In this document: positions 16,796-24,865 of the stretch, one piece after another
Position numbering within the stretch: position 1 is the stretch's first letter
Layout: every line of letters begins with the position of its first letter
Source of the DNA: Flavimaribacter sp039888615
GTDB taxonomy: Bacteria > Pseudomonadota > Alphaproteobacteria > Rhizobiales > Rhizobiaceae
Length of the DNA stretch: 25,085 nucleotides
Reading direction: 5' to 3' (one strand)
Assembly: GCA_039888615.1 (NCBI GenBank)
Contig: JBDQQS010000033.1
Made by a program: the position numbers and the translations under genes
The notes under the pieces: model-generated
What the model saw: only the letters and a program-made list of their open reading frames with translations
Databases searched by the model: none
What the model was told of the DNA's origin: nothing

Positions 16796-17617
16796 TTGAA
16801 AAAGCCGGTCGATCCCGATACTCAAATAAAACCATCTGCAACGAAGCTGGTGCCAGCGGTTGAAAGGGCGACGCGAATCCTCGATTATGTCGCGCGAGCA
16901 AAAAACTATCCTGGCCTGTCTGATCTGGCCCGAGAACTCGGAGTTGCAAAGAGCTCGGTCCACACTCTATGCCGCACACTTGTCGAGCTCGACCTTTTGA
17001 TACGCAGATCGGACCAGACCTACCAGCTCGGACCTCATCTGATGCGTTGGTCAAATGCATTCGCTCAACAATCGGACGTTGCAACAGAATTTGCGTCACT
17101 GTGGGACAAGGAAACCGGCATGCCGGGAGCCACGATCACGCTCACTGTTCTGGACGGCGGCGAGGTTGTCTATATCGCAGCCCGCAATTCGCAAGTCAGC
17201 CACTCACTCATAGATTTCCGCGCCGGCATGCGCCTGCCCGCCGCTTTCACGGCGACAGGAAAATCGTTCCTCAGTTTCATGAGCGAGTTCGAGGTCAAGC
17301 GGCTCTATTTAGACGGGCTTCCGCACCCGCGCACGCCTCATTCTGTGCAATCTATCGACGTTCTCTTGAAGCAACTTCATGAGACCCGTCAGCGCGGCTA
17401 CTCGATCGACAATCAGGAGGTCGCGGAAGGAATCATCTGCTTCGGCGCCTCGGTGCTGGATTCTCGGAATATGCCAATCGCGGGCGTCGCCGTTAGCCTC
17501 TTGGCGGAGGAAGTAACCCAAAACGAGCGCGAAGAGATCATCGCCAATATCCGACGGATCGCCACCCGTCTGTCTGCCCGCATGGGCGCAGATCTGGATC
17601 GTGCTCGCTTATCTTGA
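16796..17617 (+). CDS. IclR-family transcriptional regulator (BlcR-like), divergent from the operon
   Basis: A 273-residue regulator with an N-terminal winged helix-turn-helix (about residues 20-80, with LARELGVAKSSVHTLCRTL as the recognition region) and a C-terminal effector-binding IclR domain (about 95-265, including TATGKSFLSF and GYSIDNQEVAEGIICFGA). The start is a TTG with AAGGTGA just upstream; no in-frame ATG lies nearby before the DNA-binding domain. It faces away from the thirteen-gene operon across a region holding two inverted repeats. The Agrobacterium lactone genes are controlled by an IclR repressor (BlcR/AttJ) that senses succinate semialdehyde, so this gene probably represses the operon until a pathway intermediate binds. 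Orthology needs a tree. Confidence 0.88.
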   Translation: MKKPVDPDTQIKPSATKLVPAVERATRILDYVARAKNYPGLSDLARELGVAKSSVHTLCRTLVELDLLIRRSDQTYQLGPHLMRWSNAFAQQSDVATEFASLWDKETGMPGATITLTVLDGGEVVYIAARNSQVSHSLIDFRAGMRLPAAFTATGKSFLSFMSEFEVKRLYLDGLPHPRTPHSVQSIDVLLKQLHETRQRGYSIDNQEVAEGIICFGASVLDSRNMPIAGVAVSLLAEEVTQNEREEIIANIRRIATRLSARMGADLDRARLS

Positions 17618-17674
17618 CGAGCAAGATCAAGCTCAGCGCTCCCATGTCGGAACAAGATTTTCTGAAGGTGTGAT

Positions 17675-18523
17675 CAGAAAGGGCTCTTGACAGCTTCGAC
17701 TTCGCCGCTATCCCGAAGCATCAACAAGATGCGGGTCCTGGAACTGGCGCGCTGTGAATGGATCGAGTGGCGCGAAAACGTTATCGCGCTTGGTCCCAGC
17801 GGCACGGGCAAGACACATGACGCGCTTGGTCTTGGCTTGGCCGCCTGCCAGAGGGGACTCGCCATCGGCTCCACCACGGCCGCGGCATTGGTCAGCGAGA
17901 TGATGGAGGCCCGTGACGAGCGGCGTCTGCTCCGCCTCCAGAAGCAGATGGCTACCTGCAAGCTCCTCATCGTCGACGAGCTGGGTTTCGTGCCGCTTTC
18001 CAAGACCGGCGTGGAATTCCTGTTCGAGCTAATCTCCCAGCGTTACGAACGCGGAGCCACCGTGATCACCAGCAACCTGCCCTTTGACGAATGGACGGAA
18101 ACACTGGGGCCGGAGCGCCTGACCGGCGTGCAACTCGACCACATCACTCACCAGGTCAAAATCCTCGAGATGAACGGCGAAAGCTACCGCCTCGCCCAAA
18201 GCCGCGCCCGCAAGGCGGGCAGAAACCTCTCACAAAACGCCGACACCGCGAGCGCGAAACTCTGGTCTGGCTACGCCTTCCCGGCGTTCCACGCTCGCGG
18301 CGCCCAGTGGTCGACTTTTGCTCGGCCGTTGACAATATGGTGCTTAATTCTAAGGCGCTGGGAGTACGTCATAGCACGGCGGGGCTACGGCCTTGCCCAG
18401 CGTCCTTACCGAACGATGCAATCGCTCCTCGTCCACCTTTATGTTGGAAGGAGCCAGTATTTCAGCAAATGTAGGCCACCAATTCAACAGGTCGGCAAAA
18501 TGACAGTGCTGACCCAAACTTGA
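17675..18523 (+). pseudogene. istB: Broken IS21-family helper ATPase gene (istB)
   Basis: The sequence encodes most of an IstB/DnaA-like ATPase: Walker A GPSGTGKTH, Walker B LLIVDELGFVPLS, and the C-terminal EMNGESYRLAQSRAR box. The N-terminal part, normally about 70 residues longer, is missing. The remnant starts after a stop at 17671-17673 with SFDFAAIP in one frame, then shifts by one base near 17716 into the frame of the ATPase core. After about 18220 the match to the family fades and the open frame runs on to 18523 through what looks like the end of the element. No istA transposase is present. It is a decayed insertion sequence just after the regulator. Confidence 0.8.
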
Positions 18524-18639
18524 TTCATAGTCCCTCCCGCATTTTTGAATCCATCCCAAACAACATCGCAAGTTCGACAATATTCGCTACCTGAAGTATG
18601 CTCTCCTGTAGGCGGAACAACCGCAGACGGAGAAGGGGT

Positions 18640-19497
18640 ATGGCATCAGATGCAGAAGTTATTAAAGCCATCGGCAATTCCTGGGGAATAATGTACGGTT
18701 CACCAGTGAGCAGTCGACAGTTCTATGTTTCAAACATCAAGCCAATCAGAAAGATCCTCCAAAAGGAGCAGGCTGCGATTCGAGCGTCCGGTGGTGTGCA
18801 ACGCAAGATAACCGGCACGGCTTTAATACCGCTTTTGTCATTGAACGGCCCCTCCGCGACTGTTCCCATCGAGATACTAATTGGAGCCAGTGCTTCGACC
18901 ACCGGCCCGAGTGATGGAGAAAACGCGGCACTGTACCAACCACAGTCCGGTTACATTCTTATCGCAATTGGAGGCGATGGGGTCAGTCATATCAGTTCGC
19001 CTTCTGATGGCGGCGACGCGGTATGTGTGGGCGCAGGCGACAGCTTGATTATTGCACTCGGCGGACACGCGGCATCTCCATCCAACCCGACCCCCATGCC
19101 ATTGGGAGCGACTGGAACAACAGGTGGCGACGGTGGAAATGCCACAGCGGTGGCAACGACAGCGGGCTCGGTGATTCATGCATATGGTGGAGATGGCAAG
19201 CGCGGGAGTCTCGGAGGTAATGGACGCCGTTCCACGTGGTATCGATCGTTCATTCGTCCGGGCATCAACGGAGATGATGGGGATGGCGGAGATGCCTTAG
19301 CCTATTGTGGTGATCATTGCGATTTGCTGGCCAGGGGTGGTGGAGCACCCACGCCATTCCGGCCCCGTTACTCAACTCCCGGAGCATCCGGACAAGGTGG
19401 AAATGCCACTGTTGTTCACGGAGCGAACGACGTTCATGTATTGGCGTGTACCAACGGACTTCCGACCGGTGGCAACGGTACCGATATCACTATTTGA
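18640..19497 (+). CDS. Glycine-rich repeat protein of unknown function
   Basis: A 285-residue protein starting at the ATG at 18640, preceded by GGAGAAGGGG; the upstream Arg-rich codons from 18598 are less likely to be used. No signal peptide or membrane helix is visible. The first 90 residues are of mixed composition. From about residue 93 there are five imperfect repeats of the form GG(D/N)A, then 8-10 residues, then a short hydrophobic strand, then AxGGxG. They begin near residues 93, 124, 165, 216 and 253, and the linkers are rich in Gly, Pro and Ser. This suggests a beta-solenoid or Gly-rich repeat fold. I do not recognise the family. It stands alone, between an IS remnant and AT-rich DNA. 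Confidence 0.68.
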   Translation: MASDAEVIKAIGNSWGIMYGSPVSSRQFYVSNIKPIRKILQKEQAAIRASGGVQRKITGTALIPLLSLNGPSATVPIEILIGASASTTGPSDGENAALYQPQSGYILIAIGGDGVSHISSPSDGGDAVCVGAGDSLIIALGGHAASPSNPTPMPLGATGTTGGDGGNATAVATTAGSVIHAYGGDGKRGSLGGNGRRSTWYRSFIRPGINGDDGDGGDALAYCGDHCDLLARGGGAPTPFRPRYSTPGASGQGGNATVVHGANDVHVLACTNGLPTGGNGTDITI

Positions 19498-19823
19498 TCA
19501 GGAAACTCTGTCATCTGGTATCCAAGCCCTTTGAGCAGTGCTGGGTTTTCATCGACACCTATCCACTTCCAATTCCGCGCGGCGAGATTGCCGCCATTCG
19601 TTTTTGGTCAGTTCGCATTCGCCGTTGAGGGTGCGGGAGACATTGCCTATCCCTCAACAAAAGGGACAGGCTAACCCAAAATCGGGAACATCTCAGGGGA
19701 AGAGGTCAGGCCTTAAAGGAAGTCAATCTGCAGACTGACAACCTTTTAACGCGTTGTCGATGGAAAGACAGAAGCAGCCGGCCAGACGCTCTGTGTATTC
19801 GATATGAGCATTGCTAGGATTTT
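19498..19823. other. Non-coding stretch without recognised content
   Basis: Short frames exist on both strands here but none has a convincing ribosome site, domain or composition. A relic of a lost gene is possible. I see no repeats or RNA genes. Confidence 0.4.
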
Positions 19824-20060
19824 TCATACAATCGTCCAATTCATCACCTGCCCCACGTGCTGAGAAATAAATTGCTTGTTTTGCGATTCTTTACGAACTG
19901 CACGTTGCAGCCTTGGTGAGATTATTGTCGATTGTGTCTTCATGGATTGCGCAAATAAAGGTGACGGGAACGTGATGCTGCTCACGGTCATGATACCTGC
20001 TGTGGCAATCGTTACTGTAATTGCACTTGCAGCAATACTGGATTTGATAGTTCTGGTCAC
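19824..20060 (-). CDS. Possible small exported protein
   Basis: From a GTG at 20058-20060, with GGAG 8 bases upstream, the frame encodes 78 residues. The first 36 or so look like a signal peptide: TRTIK basic start, a long Ala/Ile/Thr-rich hydrophobic core, and a PLFAQS cleavage region. The remainder is short, basic and polar (RLQRAVRKES). A plus-strand frame (19876-20154) overlaps it and has its own hydrophobic stretch, which is the complement of the same segment. The minus-strand reading is favoured by the ribosome site and signal-peptide shape. No family is recognised. Confidence 0.33.
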   Translation of the reverse strand: MTRTIKSSIAASAITVTIATAGIMTVSSITFPSPLFAQSMKTQSTIISPRLQRAVRKESQNKQFISQHVGQVMNWTIV

Positions 20061-20257
20061 GGGTTTAACTCCAATAATTGTTTTGTGGATGTGTAAAGGC
20101 CAACTGAGTGTCGCCAAGGTTACTTGCAAGGCGTTGCTGACAAGTTGCAGGTGATTTTGCCAGGAAACTGGCTATCGGCGCCTCAAGTGAAATGCTTGTT
20201 TTTGGCATTTTTATAGAAGCTGTATTTCATGCCGTGTTCAGCCGCCGCCAGCTTTTC

Positions 20258-20671
20258 TCAGGCATCTTTAACGCCCTTTTGAGCGCCTGCTTTGTTTGGG
20301 TGGTGCCATCTGGCTCGAATTTTGCCGGATGCACACATTTTGACATTTGCAACAGGCTTGCCATTGGCTTTACAGGTCCAAACCTTTTTACCGTTGCCTT
20401 GATGAAACTTGCTGTTGCAATCAAAACTGGTTTGTTTTGCTTGACCCCATTTACCGTAGTTCATGCCATGCTGGATTACGGCTTTCTTCTCCCAACGACC
20501 AACAGCAGAGTTTTTCGCCTGCTCTTTTTGATAATAGGACTTGCCGGAGAGGCCAAGCATTGGCTTTACGTCGTTTGCGGCAACCGCTTGCGTTACGCCA
20601 CCAAGTGAGCCGACCCCACCGATTACGGTTGCGACGGCGATTGCTGTAAGTGCGTTAGTGAAGGTTTTCAT
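20258..20671 (-). CDS. Small secreted protein with conserved Cys, rhizobial type
   Basis: A 137-residue exported protein. The ATG at 20671 is preferred because AGGAGG lies 7 bases upstream; the ATG at 20677 would be only one base from it. The signal peptide ends near AVAA, about 30 residues in. The mature part is basic, with the segment AVGRWEKKAVIQHGMNYGKW and three Cys (DCNSK, WTCKANGKP and VKMCASGK). The pattern of a Trp/Tyr-Gly-x-Trp segment followed by two or three Cys recalls small periplasmic proteins of unknown function in rhizobia. It has no neighbours in the same direction nearby. Function unknown. Confidence 0.62.
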   Translation of the reverse strand: MKTFTNALTAIAVATVIGGVGSLGGVTQAVAANDVKPMLGLSGKSYYQKEQAKNSAVGRWEKKAVIQHGMNYGKWGQAKQTSFDCNSKFHQGNGKKVWTCKANGKPVANVKMCASGKIRARWHHPNKAGAQKGVKDA

Positions 20672-21120
20672 GTTCATGCCTCCTAAATAACCAGAATTTT
20701 TCTGGTGTTTCGTGAGCGCCTGAACACCTTTCTAAATCGCAGCGACTGGGTTTTTGCTGAATAGGATATTCGTATCCCATTCATATGAATGACAAATCAT
20801 GCTTTAGTGCAGCGTGGGCGAGAGTGCGGAAGTCGGAGCGGCCCTGCCGGTGTTCGATAAACTTGTCATCGTGATTACAAGTCGTGTCGGTTCGGGTGCC
20901 TTGGCCGGGTGCGTCGCCATGCAACTGCCCGATACGTGCCTCAAGACGACGTTGTTCGCCACGGGTGGCGGTTCGCATTTTGTCGAATGATCCGCTTGGA
21001 TGACCGTTACCTTTGTGGCCACATCATGCTTTTATTTGAGTTCCTCGCGGCGATCGTTATGGAAATCACTTTTGCGAAAAAGTGAACAAATATTTCAAGA
21101 CAAAGGAACTAGGCGAAATA
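20672..21120. other. Intergenic region, no supported gene
   Basis: The part next to the secreted-protein gene must hold its promoter. The GC-richer middle (20800-21000) has short overlapping frames on the minus strand (65 and 72 codons) without ribosome sites or known domains. It may be a gene relic. Nothing further is visible. Confidence 0.4.
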
Positions 21121-23259
21121 TCATTCTTCCAACCCTCTGATCGCCGGATCAATCCACCGATGCATCATCTCTTCCATAACTCCGTTTTGTTGCGCAAGAT
21201 CCATCCAGTAGTTTAAATATTCTGCCAGCCCATCGGAATTTGGTGGCATAAGGTATCCGAATAGAAACCGGAACGCCGTATTGCGCGGCACAACTGCTGA
21301 AAATCCTTGATTGGAGATGGCCCAGGCATTTGCCTGCTCTAGCGTCCAGATGGCGGCATCCACTTCTGGCATACTAGCAAGGTTATGGTAGTTTTCGACG
21401 ATATTGATCGTCGCTGAGGGGAAACTGCGTCTGGCAAGCGGAACGAGAACGGGGTCGTCAAAAACTGCGATCGTTAATCCCTCAATTGATCCGATAGTCT
21501 CTCTTGATGTGAATTCTTCAATCCTGTTATTGCGGACGATGAGGGCAAACGGACTCTGGTAATATGGATCGCTGACGGTTAGCGCATCAAAGCGCGCGTC
21601 TGTTATGTAAATTCCACCAATCGCAACATCGAATTTCCTGTCCGTTAAATCGTTCGTGAGTTGCTGCCATTCGAAAGGTATGAATTCCAGCTCAACGTTC
21701 ATGCTTTGGGCAAAACGGTAAATCAGTTCGACATCGAAACCTACAGCGTGCCCCCGAGTATTTTCATAAGAAAATGGAATGACTGCAGGATTGTATCCAA
21801 CCCGCAAGATGCCTGAATGTTGGATATCGTTGAGAGTGAACACTTCCGCGGATGGATGGGGTCTCGTTACCAGCGAACGTGGTCCAATTAAGGTATTGGC
21901 ATCGCTAAAATTCTGGACTTCTTGAGGTAAACCCATTGACATATAACTGACGTCCGAATGCAGTTTGATAGTTGTGTCGCCCCAATAACCTATTGACCAT
22001 ATGCCAAAGAGCGCTGTTGCTCCGACCCCTATCGTTAGTAGAAATTTCCTAGAATCAAATCGTAGCCTTCCATAAAATGCGAAAGTTACGAACAGCGTGA
22101 TAAATGCGAAACCGGAAACGGAAGCAATTACTTGTGCGTAACGGGTAATTGACATGGTCTCGATATAGAGAGTGGTTGCATCAGCCGGCATGCCAAGCCA
22201 GTTAGCCATGAATGTGACAGCACTTATCGAGGAGGTTGGCGAACCGATGCCGGACATCAGTGTCACAAAAGGCAGTTCCAACAAGTGCTGCGGCTCAAGA
22301 TAGACCGAATAATAATAGGCAGCATAGAAAAGAAAGATCAGAATGAAGAAGTTGCCGAGTTGCGCCAGCGGATAGCTGACCGAAAGAGTTGTCTGAATGA
22401 TTTCGTTCTGCTCATCTTCCTTGACGCCTGGGGTGTGTCTGCGTGCAAAGGATTCTGCGGCAGCCTGGATCATTGGCAAAGCCGCCACGGACAACGACGT
22501 TACGATTGATATAATGAACGCCATTCGAAGTGACGACAGTATTTCAAAGTACCGCAATGGAAGAAAGACTGTTAGCAACATGGGAAGGATCCATAGTGCC
22601 AAGACGAGAGCAGATAAGCTGACTACAAGTACATAGATAGACATCGTTGCATAGCCGGTAACGCTCATGGAGCTAATAGATTTGGCAAACAACGCACAGA
22701 CACCAAGCGGCGCGAGATAAACAATCCATCCCCATATGCGCACGCACGCTCTTTGAATAATTTTTAGTATTGTCAGCAGGCTAGTCGGTCGGTCACTCCG
22801 TTGCACGGCGATACCGAATATTACTCCCATGAGCACAACAGATGGAATGTAATTTTGACTTAAGGCCTGGAAGAGATTGTCCGGCACAAGAAGATCAATC
22901 AGGCTCCCGCCGCTACTCGTATTTGATGGAATAGTGCCGGCGAAATCCACAACGGACGGATGGCTAATAAGTGGTACAGTGCTGGCGATAATTGCAATGA
23001 CAGCGAATGTCGCAACCCAAAGAGCAAGATAGATAAGCCAACTTTTTCGGAACAATTTTTGCGCCGTTTCCGGTGCCAGTTGACCAAGACCAAGAATTAG
23101 CGAGGAAACAAGATAGGGAAGAACCACAACTTCCATAAGTCGCACATAAACGTCACCAAACGGACTGACTATTGAGGTTAAAAATGGGCTTTGGGATCCT
23201 ATAAAAATTCCCAATAGGCCTCCAAGGAGAACCATTATTGGCAAGAAGGCGGATCTCAA
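21121..23259 (-). CDS. Glutamate/dicarboxylate-type symporter fused to a periplasmic solute-binding domain
   Basis: One uninterrupted frame of 712 residues. Residues 1-400 resemble the DAACS (SDF) elevator symporters: a Ser/Thr-rich re-entrant loop (SIVTSLSVAALP, about 251-262) and a second loop (MSGIGSPTSSISAV, about 335-348). The NMDGT sodium-binding motif is not kept (YPLAQLGNFF instead), nor is the usual Asp/Arg/Asn pattern of the last helix. An extra membrane helix (about 405-426) follows, then a linker, then a type 3 solute-binding domain (about 478-705, with GILRVGYNPAVIPFSY, GFDVEL and FDVAIGGIYIT). The extra helix would place this domain in the periplasm. The start is a TTG with only a weak GGGA upstream; the ATG at 23235 is an alternative. 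AT-rich compared with the operon, suggesting transfer. Confidence 0.85.
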   Translation of the reverse strand: MRSAFLPIMVLLGGLLGIFIGSQSPFLTSIVSPFGDVYVRLMEVVVLPYLVSSLILGLGQLAPETAQKLFRKSWLIYLALWVATFAVIAIIASTVPLISHPSVVDFAGTIPSNTSSGGSLIDLLVPDNLFQALSQNYIPSVVLMGVIFGIAVQRSDRPTSLLTILKIIQRACVRIWGWIVYLAPLGVCALFAKSISSMSVTGYATMSIYVLVVSLSALVLALWILPMLLTVFLPLRYFEILSSLRMAFIISIVTSLSVAALPMIQAAAESFARRHTPGVKEDEQNEIIQTTLSVSYPLAQLGNFFILIFLFYAAYYYSVYLEPQHLLELPFVTLMSGIGSPTSSISAVTFMANWLGMPADATTLYIETMSITRYAQVIASVSGFAFITLFVTFAFYGRLRFDSRKFLLTIGVGATALFGIWSIGYWGDTTIKLHSDVSYMSMGLPQEVQNFSDANTLIGPRSLVTRPHPSAEVFTLNDIQHSGILRVGYNPAVIPFSYENTRGHAVGFDVELIYRFAQSMNVELEFIPFEWQQLTNDLTDRKFDVAIGGIYITDARFDALTVSDPYYQSPFALIVRNNRIEEFTSRETIGSIEGLTIAVFDDPVLVPLARRSFPSATINIVENYHNLASMPEVDAAIWTLEQANAWAISNQGFSAVVPRNTAFRFLFGYLMPPNSDGLAEYLNYWMDLAQQNGVMEEMMHRWIDPAIRGLEE

Positions 23260-23429
23260 CGACTATAATTCCCGAATATCAAAGTGAACTACACCAGACC
23301 GTAGCAACGAGAGTTGATTGATACAATAAGTTTGATCAACCAAAATTAACTTGAATGAATCCTACTTGCTCCACAGTTTCGAGGTCTACAATTTAAGGCG
23401 GATGTGGGACATTTGGCGCCTGCGCCTAG

Positions 23430-23443
23430 CACTACTTTGGCAG
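23430..23443. repeat. Left terminal inverted repeat of the IS701-type element
   Basis: It is an exact inverse copy of 24836-24849. The transposase stop codon (TAG, 23432-23434) lies inside this repeat. Confidence 0.85.
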
Positions 23444-24772
23444 TTTGCTTATTTTCTCCATCGTAATCGGATGCGACAGTGCGGACATCGCTCTGGCGGC
23501 GGCTTCGGTGTGAGCGCGGCGATGACGGCGCGTCGCACGGCCGGCATGCTTGGCTGTGGCGGTCCGGCGGGATTTCTTTTTTTCCCGATCGGCCTGAGAG
23601 AGGCGCCGGTGTTGAAGGAAGGCATAGGCAATCATGATCATCAGCGCATGGCGATGAAGGCCCTGCCAGGAACGCCCCTCGAAATGATCGAGACCGAGTT
23701 CCTCCTTCATCTGTTGATGGGCCTGTTCGCAAACCCAGCGCGCCTTGATGGTGGCCGCAAGCGTCTTCAGGTCCGTCTCGCGGGGAAGATTGGAGAGGTA
23801 GTATTTGCGCTCGCCGGAAGATCTCCATTCGCCAACCAGCCATGCTTCTTCGCCCGGCATGTGCTGCTGGCCCTTGTCGTGGATGCGCTGCGGCGGCCCG
23901 TCGGCGACGCGAATGCGCGTGGCAGCGAAGGACGCCTGAAGCGGCCCTTTCGTTGCCTTGCGCCAGCTCAGCTTTTTCCACTCGGCATCGGCGAGCATGG
24001 CTTCAGCAGAAACAGAGAGCGTGTCGGGGATCGGGTTTTTGCGCGGACGACCGCGGCCGGCGACCGGAAAGATGAGAGAGACGTCGGCCGGATAAACCTT
24101 CTGGTGCTTGGGGATGCCCACGGCCCAGACGAGCCCGCGGGCACTCAAACCTTGGCGAAACGGCGCCGACAGGCCGTAGCCGGCATCGGCAAGAACCGTC
24201 CCGAAACGCACGCCTGCGGCCGTCAGGCGGTCGATCTCGTCGAGCGCGATCTGAGGCTTGGTGCGTGGCAGAAGCCGCTCTTCAGGGACATGGGCGCGCT
24301 TCATGCGATCCGGGTTACCCGTCCAGCTCTCCGGCAGGAACAGCCGCAGGCCCACCGCCACGGGAACCTCGTCGCGCGCCAGCGTCAGCGACACCAGCGT
24401 CTGGCAGTTGGCTCTCTTGCCGAGGGCGGAGGCATATTGCGGCGCTACCCCGACCGAGCTGGCGCCCTTCTTTGGTAACGCCGTATCGTCGATGACCAGA
24501 ACCGCGGTCTCGCCGCCCACCATGCGATCCGCCTGGCGCGCCAGTTCCTCCTCGAGTGGATCCGCGTCCCACACGCCGCTCGAGATGAAGTGATGCAGCC
24601 GGTCGTAGCGGTCGGGCGCCAGCCGAGCCGCGATCGGCTCCATGCTCTTGCGCTCGCCCGGCCCGATCAATCCGGCCACATAGAGAGGACACATCTGCCG
24701 TCGCCGCTTGTGCCCCAGTCGCACCAGGAACGGTTCAAGCCATTGCATGAGCTCATCATTCCAAACCGCCAT
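23432..24772 (-). CDS. IS701-family-type DDE transposase
   Basis: A 446-residue transposase with the order expected for this family: an N-terminal region with RYDRLHHFISSGVWD, the first Asp in VLVIDDTALPKKG, the second in VLADAGYG, and the Glu in the EELGLDHFEGRSWQGLHRH segment. The C-terminal tail is rich in Arg, Lys and His. An AGGAG site lies 6 bases before the ATG. The frame is intact, so the element may be active. It cuts and pastes or copies the flanking 1.4-kb element. Confidence 0.9.
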   Translation of the reverse strand: MAVWNDELMQWLEPFLVRLGHKRRRQMCPLYVAGLIGPGERKSMEPIAARLAPDRYDRLHHFISSGVWDADPLEEELARQADRMVGGETAVLVIDDTALPKKGASSVGVAPQYASALGKRANCQTLVSLTLARDEVPVAVGLRLFLPESWTGNPDRMKRAHVPEERLLPRTKPQIALDEIDRLTAAGVRFGTVLADAGYGLSAPFRQGLSARGLVWAVGIPKHQKVYPADVSLIFPVAGRGRPRKNPIPDTLSVSAEAMLADAEWKKLSWRKATKGPLQASFAATRIRVADGPPQRIHDKGQQHMPGEEAWLVGEWRSSGERKYYLSNLPRETDLKTLAATIKARWVCEQAHQQMKEELGLDHFEGRSWQGLHRHALMIMIAYAFLQHRRLSQADREKKKSRRTATAKHAGRATRRHRRAHTEAAARAMSALSHPITMEKISKLPK

Positions 24773-24835
24773 CGTGCACTCCTGTCGTTTTCGGAGCGCG
24801 CAGCTTCACGCCAAAATGGATAATGAACCGTTAAT

Positions 24836-24849
24836 CTGCCAAAGTAGTG
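24836..24849. repeat. Right terminal inverted repeat of the IS701-type element
   Basis: It is an exact inverse copy of 23430-23443 and is followed at once by CTAG and the end of the next insertion sequence. Confidence 0.85.
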
Positions 24850-24865
24850 CTAGGGTCAGGACTCA

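Larger units (their letters stand above)
23430..24849 (-). mobile_element. Complete IS701-family-type insertion sequence
   Basis: Perfect terminal inverted repeats of at least 14 bp (CACTACTTTGGCAG at 23430 and its complement ending at 24849) flank one transposase gene. CTAG stands immediately outside both ends (23426-23429 and 24850-24853). As CTAG is its own complement it can be either a 4-bp target duplication or part of the repeats; 4-bp YTAR duplications are what I recall for this family. One further base matches on each side (C and G). The element is about 1.42 kb and looks intact. Confidence 0.85.

Noticed and set aside
18350..18580. Minus-strand frame of 76 codons after the IS21 remnant
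   Set aside because: The central part looks protein-like (DLLNWWPTFAEI) but I cannot assign it, and it overlaps the open tail of the istB remnant; at most a gene relic.
19876..20154. Plus-strand frame with hydrophobic stretches, possible small membrane protein
   Set aside because: Its hydrophobic part is the complement of a signal-peptide-like segment and no good ribosome site was found; left open but not listed.
20192..20608. Plus-strand frame of 138 codons
   Set aside because: Opposite to the secreted-protein gene, which has a strong ribosome site and signal peptide.
20781..21022. Two overlapping short minus-strand frames
   Set aside because: No ribosome site, domain or signal peptide; kept only as a possible relic in the intergenic description.
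23351..24478. Plus-strand frame of 375 codons across the insertion sequence
   Set aside because: It is the antisense of the transposase and crosses the left end of the element.
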